The position numbers and the translations under genes were made by a program. A model generated the notes under the pieces. That model was not told the DNA's origin and did not search any database. It saw only the letters and a list, made by a program, of their open reading frames with translations. From Epiperipatus broadwayi (taxonomy: Eukaryota; Onychophora; Udeonychophora; Euonychophora; Peripatidae), in NCBI GenBank assembly GCA_028023455.1, contig JAQFVV010006626.1, positions 188,001 to 252,000 of the forward strand: DNA of 64,000 nucleotides. Direction: 5' to 3'. Shown here piece by piece: positions 62,321 through 64,000 of the stretch; position 1 is the stretch's first letter; each line of letters opens with the position of its first letter.

Positions 62321-64000
62321 TGGGCTAGAACAAAACATGCTATTGTGGGTCATGGTATTTCCTGCCAGCTGCATTATATCTATACATATATTTTTCTACT
62401 TTCTTGTAAACACACAAGAAGATGCCTATAGTCTAAAGTAAACAAGGATTGGAATACTTTATGGTGAATCAAATGAGGATCAAGATGTTTACCATGAAAC
62501 ACAACTACAGGGGACACCATTGTATCTATCTGTCCTTGCTAAGGAAAATGATTTACTAAGTGAAATTGCTTTGAAGAACAACTTGCCTAACTATCAGCTA
62601 CTACTACTTTTGTTATGATGATTTTTATGAACTTTGTTCCAATTACAATTTTTAATCAAATAATCAATATTGTAAATTTTTGTTTATTATTATTTTTTTT
62701 ATTCATACTATCTGTTGATTTTTCACACTCTGATGCTAAAGCCTCATTTTTCAGAATTAGCAAAGAAGAAAATGGGGGATTATTCATTTTGATATTTTTT
62801 TATATTTTCATTATAAATAAAATTTAGGTAATACCACCTGCTTCACATCATGTTATCCACATAAATATTGAGGTAAGATTCTCTAAATTTATATATAGGC
62901 TAAATTACAACACTTATACAGAATTTTTGTGATTAACCGTATATTTTCCAGTATGTTTGACTAATCAACTGGTAGCTGTCTTTATCATATATATAAATTG
63001 GGGAAACTTGTTAAATAGATTAACATTTGTAAATATATAATTTAGCTAGCCAGCATCTCAATTATATTAAATAACTAAAGTTGATTTTTCTATATAATTA
63101 TGATTTGTAGAGAATGAGTGACATAGGTGGATTTCTACCATGGGATATAAGTGTTGGATCTAGAAGATAATTAATTAGTAAGATGGTAGGGGTTCACTTG
63201 TGATTCATGTACATATGATGATTATTATATTTTTTTATATTTTTTATCATTACTATTGTCATTATACTTGATATTTATTATTGTTAATAAATGTTTGAGA
63301 GTTTGTATTATTCCGGTCTCTGGTTTATTGAGTTGTCCTAACATTCCACAGTTTATAAATAATTATACATGCACAAACATCTATTTTTCTTATTATATAA
63401 AAGCTTGAAAATAAACTAATATAATAAATGCTAGTTATAACCTATATAAAGGTGCAAGAGTTGCTGTGTATATCTCTTTATACCTGCTAAAGGAGTTAAA
63501 AGCAATATTCTCTCTGGGTTTGAATATTAGGGCATAACAAAATTTAAAAGGGGAAATGGATGAAATAACATAAATTGCATTTAATATTATTAAATAGGGA
63601 TAGAGTTAGACAATTAAAGTGTATGCAATCATTGGTTAAGCATTTCAACGGGTTCTCATTAGCACTTTATCAGATGACCCACAGTCTGAACATAGTTGGA
63701 TGCAACTTTTTTTCCCTTCTAAGCCTGGTAGGTCTTTGCAGATTGTTTCATTAGGGGTAACAAATTAGAGCATATTAACACATCCCCACACCATATTGCT
63801 ACATCTGCATAGTAGTACAGTTTGCAAGTTAGTTGACCATCCATAATATATGGTGTTTGCAGTGTTTGGGATTAGTTGAAATCATTCCATCAATTATATC
63901 TGGCACCAGCAATGTTTGGGGCTCAATAGATAGGTGTATCATCACATAAATACTTTATGTAAGTTGTTCATACATTGTGATCGAACCAGCTGATTGTTGA
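62321..64000. other. Unassigned DNA of somewhat less extreme composition
   Basis: Patches at about 62330-62600 and 63600-63980 are noticeably less A/T-rich than the rest (for example CATTTCAACGGGTTCTCATT near 63644, CTGGCACCAGCAATGTTTGG near 63899). A 70-codon frame at 62615-62827 is hydrophobic and unassigned. These patches could be unrecognised repeats or exon-like sequence. I could not identify a product. Confidence 0.4.

Overview
This is a very A+T-rich (roughly three quarters A/T by eye), gene-poor stretch of a nuclear eukaryotic genome, most probably from an invertebrate animal. The evidence is the RTE-clade LINEs, Penelope-like elements (PLEs), tRNA-Gly-derived retroposons, long (TA)n tracts and tetranucleotide arrays. 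I cannot name the species. I found no intact host protein-coding gene, no operon-like structure and no convincing functional tRNA or rRNA gene. Every recognisable coding segment is retrotransposon-derived and broken.

Layout. 1-6.1 kb: unassigned AT-rich DNA with a 20-bp perfect hairpin and a (TA)n palindrome. 6.1-7.6 kb: a PLE remnant with inverted arms, then a 5'-truncated RTE. 8.4-10.3 kb: two large inverted-repeat (foldback) elements. 12.3-14.2 kb: a tRNA-Gly retroposon and two different repeats carrying hammerhead-ribozyme-like motifs. 15.5-16.9 kb: a PLE-arm palindrome and another foldback. 18.9-22.6 kb: a tRNA-Gly retroposon, a hammerhead-repeat copy and the 3' end of a second LINE type (zinc-knuckle C-terminus). 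24.5-35.1 kb: RTE 3' ends, palindromes, a nearly full-length RTE (30.96-34.24 kb, minus strand) and hammerhead-repeat copies. 36.3-42 kb: palindromes, an unidentified decayed ORF (38.2-40.2 kb), a decayed PLE (40.3-41.2 kb) and a 460-bp near-perfect palindrome. 48.1-51.7 kb: an old RTE copy (minus) with two foldback insertions flanked by 13-bp and 16-bp direct repeats. 51.9-52.6 kb: a 5'-truncated PLE with inverted pseudo-LTRs and an open GIY-YIG endonuclease. 53.4-57.1 kb: a tRNA-Gly retroposon, hammerhead repeats, a PLE relic and a (GATA)n array. 59.3-61.4 kb: a (TATC)n array, a tRNA-Gly retroposon and the 5' half of an RTE.

The main theme is a set of repeats with inverted arms. Several share one RNA-like layout: C/U-UGA-N-G/A-A, one base, a 4-5 bp stem, then GAAA. 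In a dispersed family of at least seven copies this is a complete 44-nt minimal hammerhead fold, and two copies keep every core base. Related, partly decayed versions sit in the PLE pseudo-LTRs and in foldback elements with retroposition-type target duplications. PLEs and related non-autonomous elements are known to carry hammerhead ribozymes, so a family of PLE-mobilised, ribozyme-bearing foldback retroposons is the most interesting reading of the window. It remains an inference from sequence reading.
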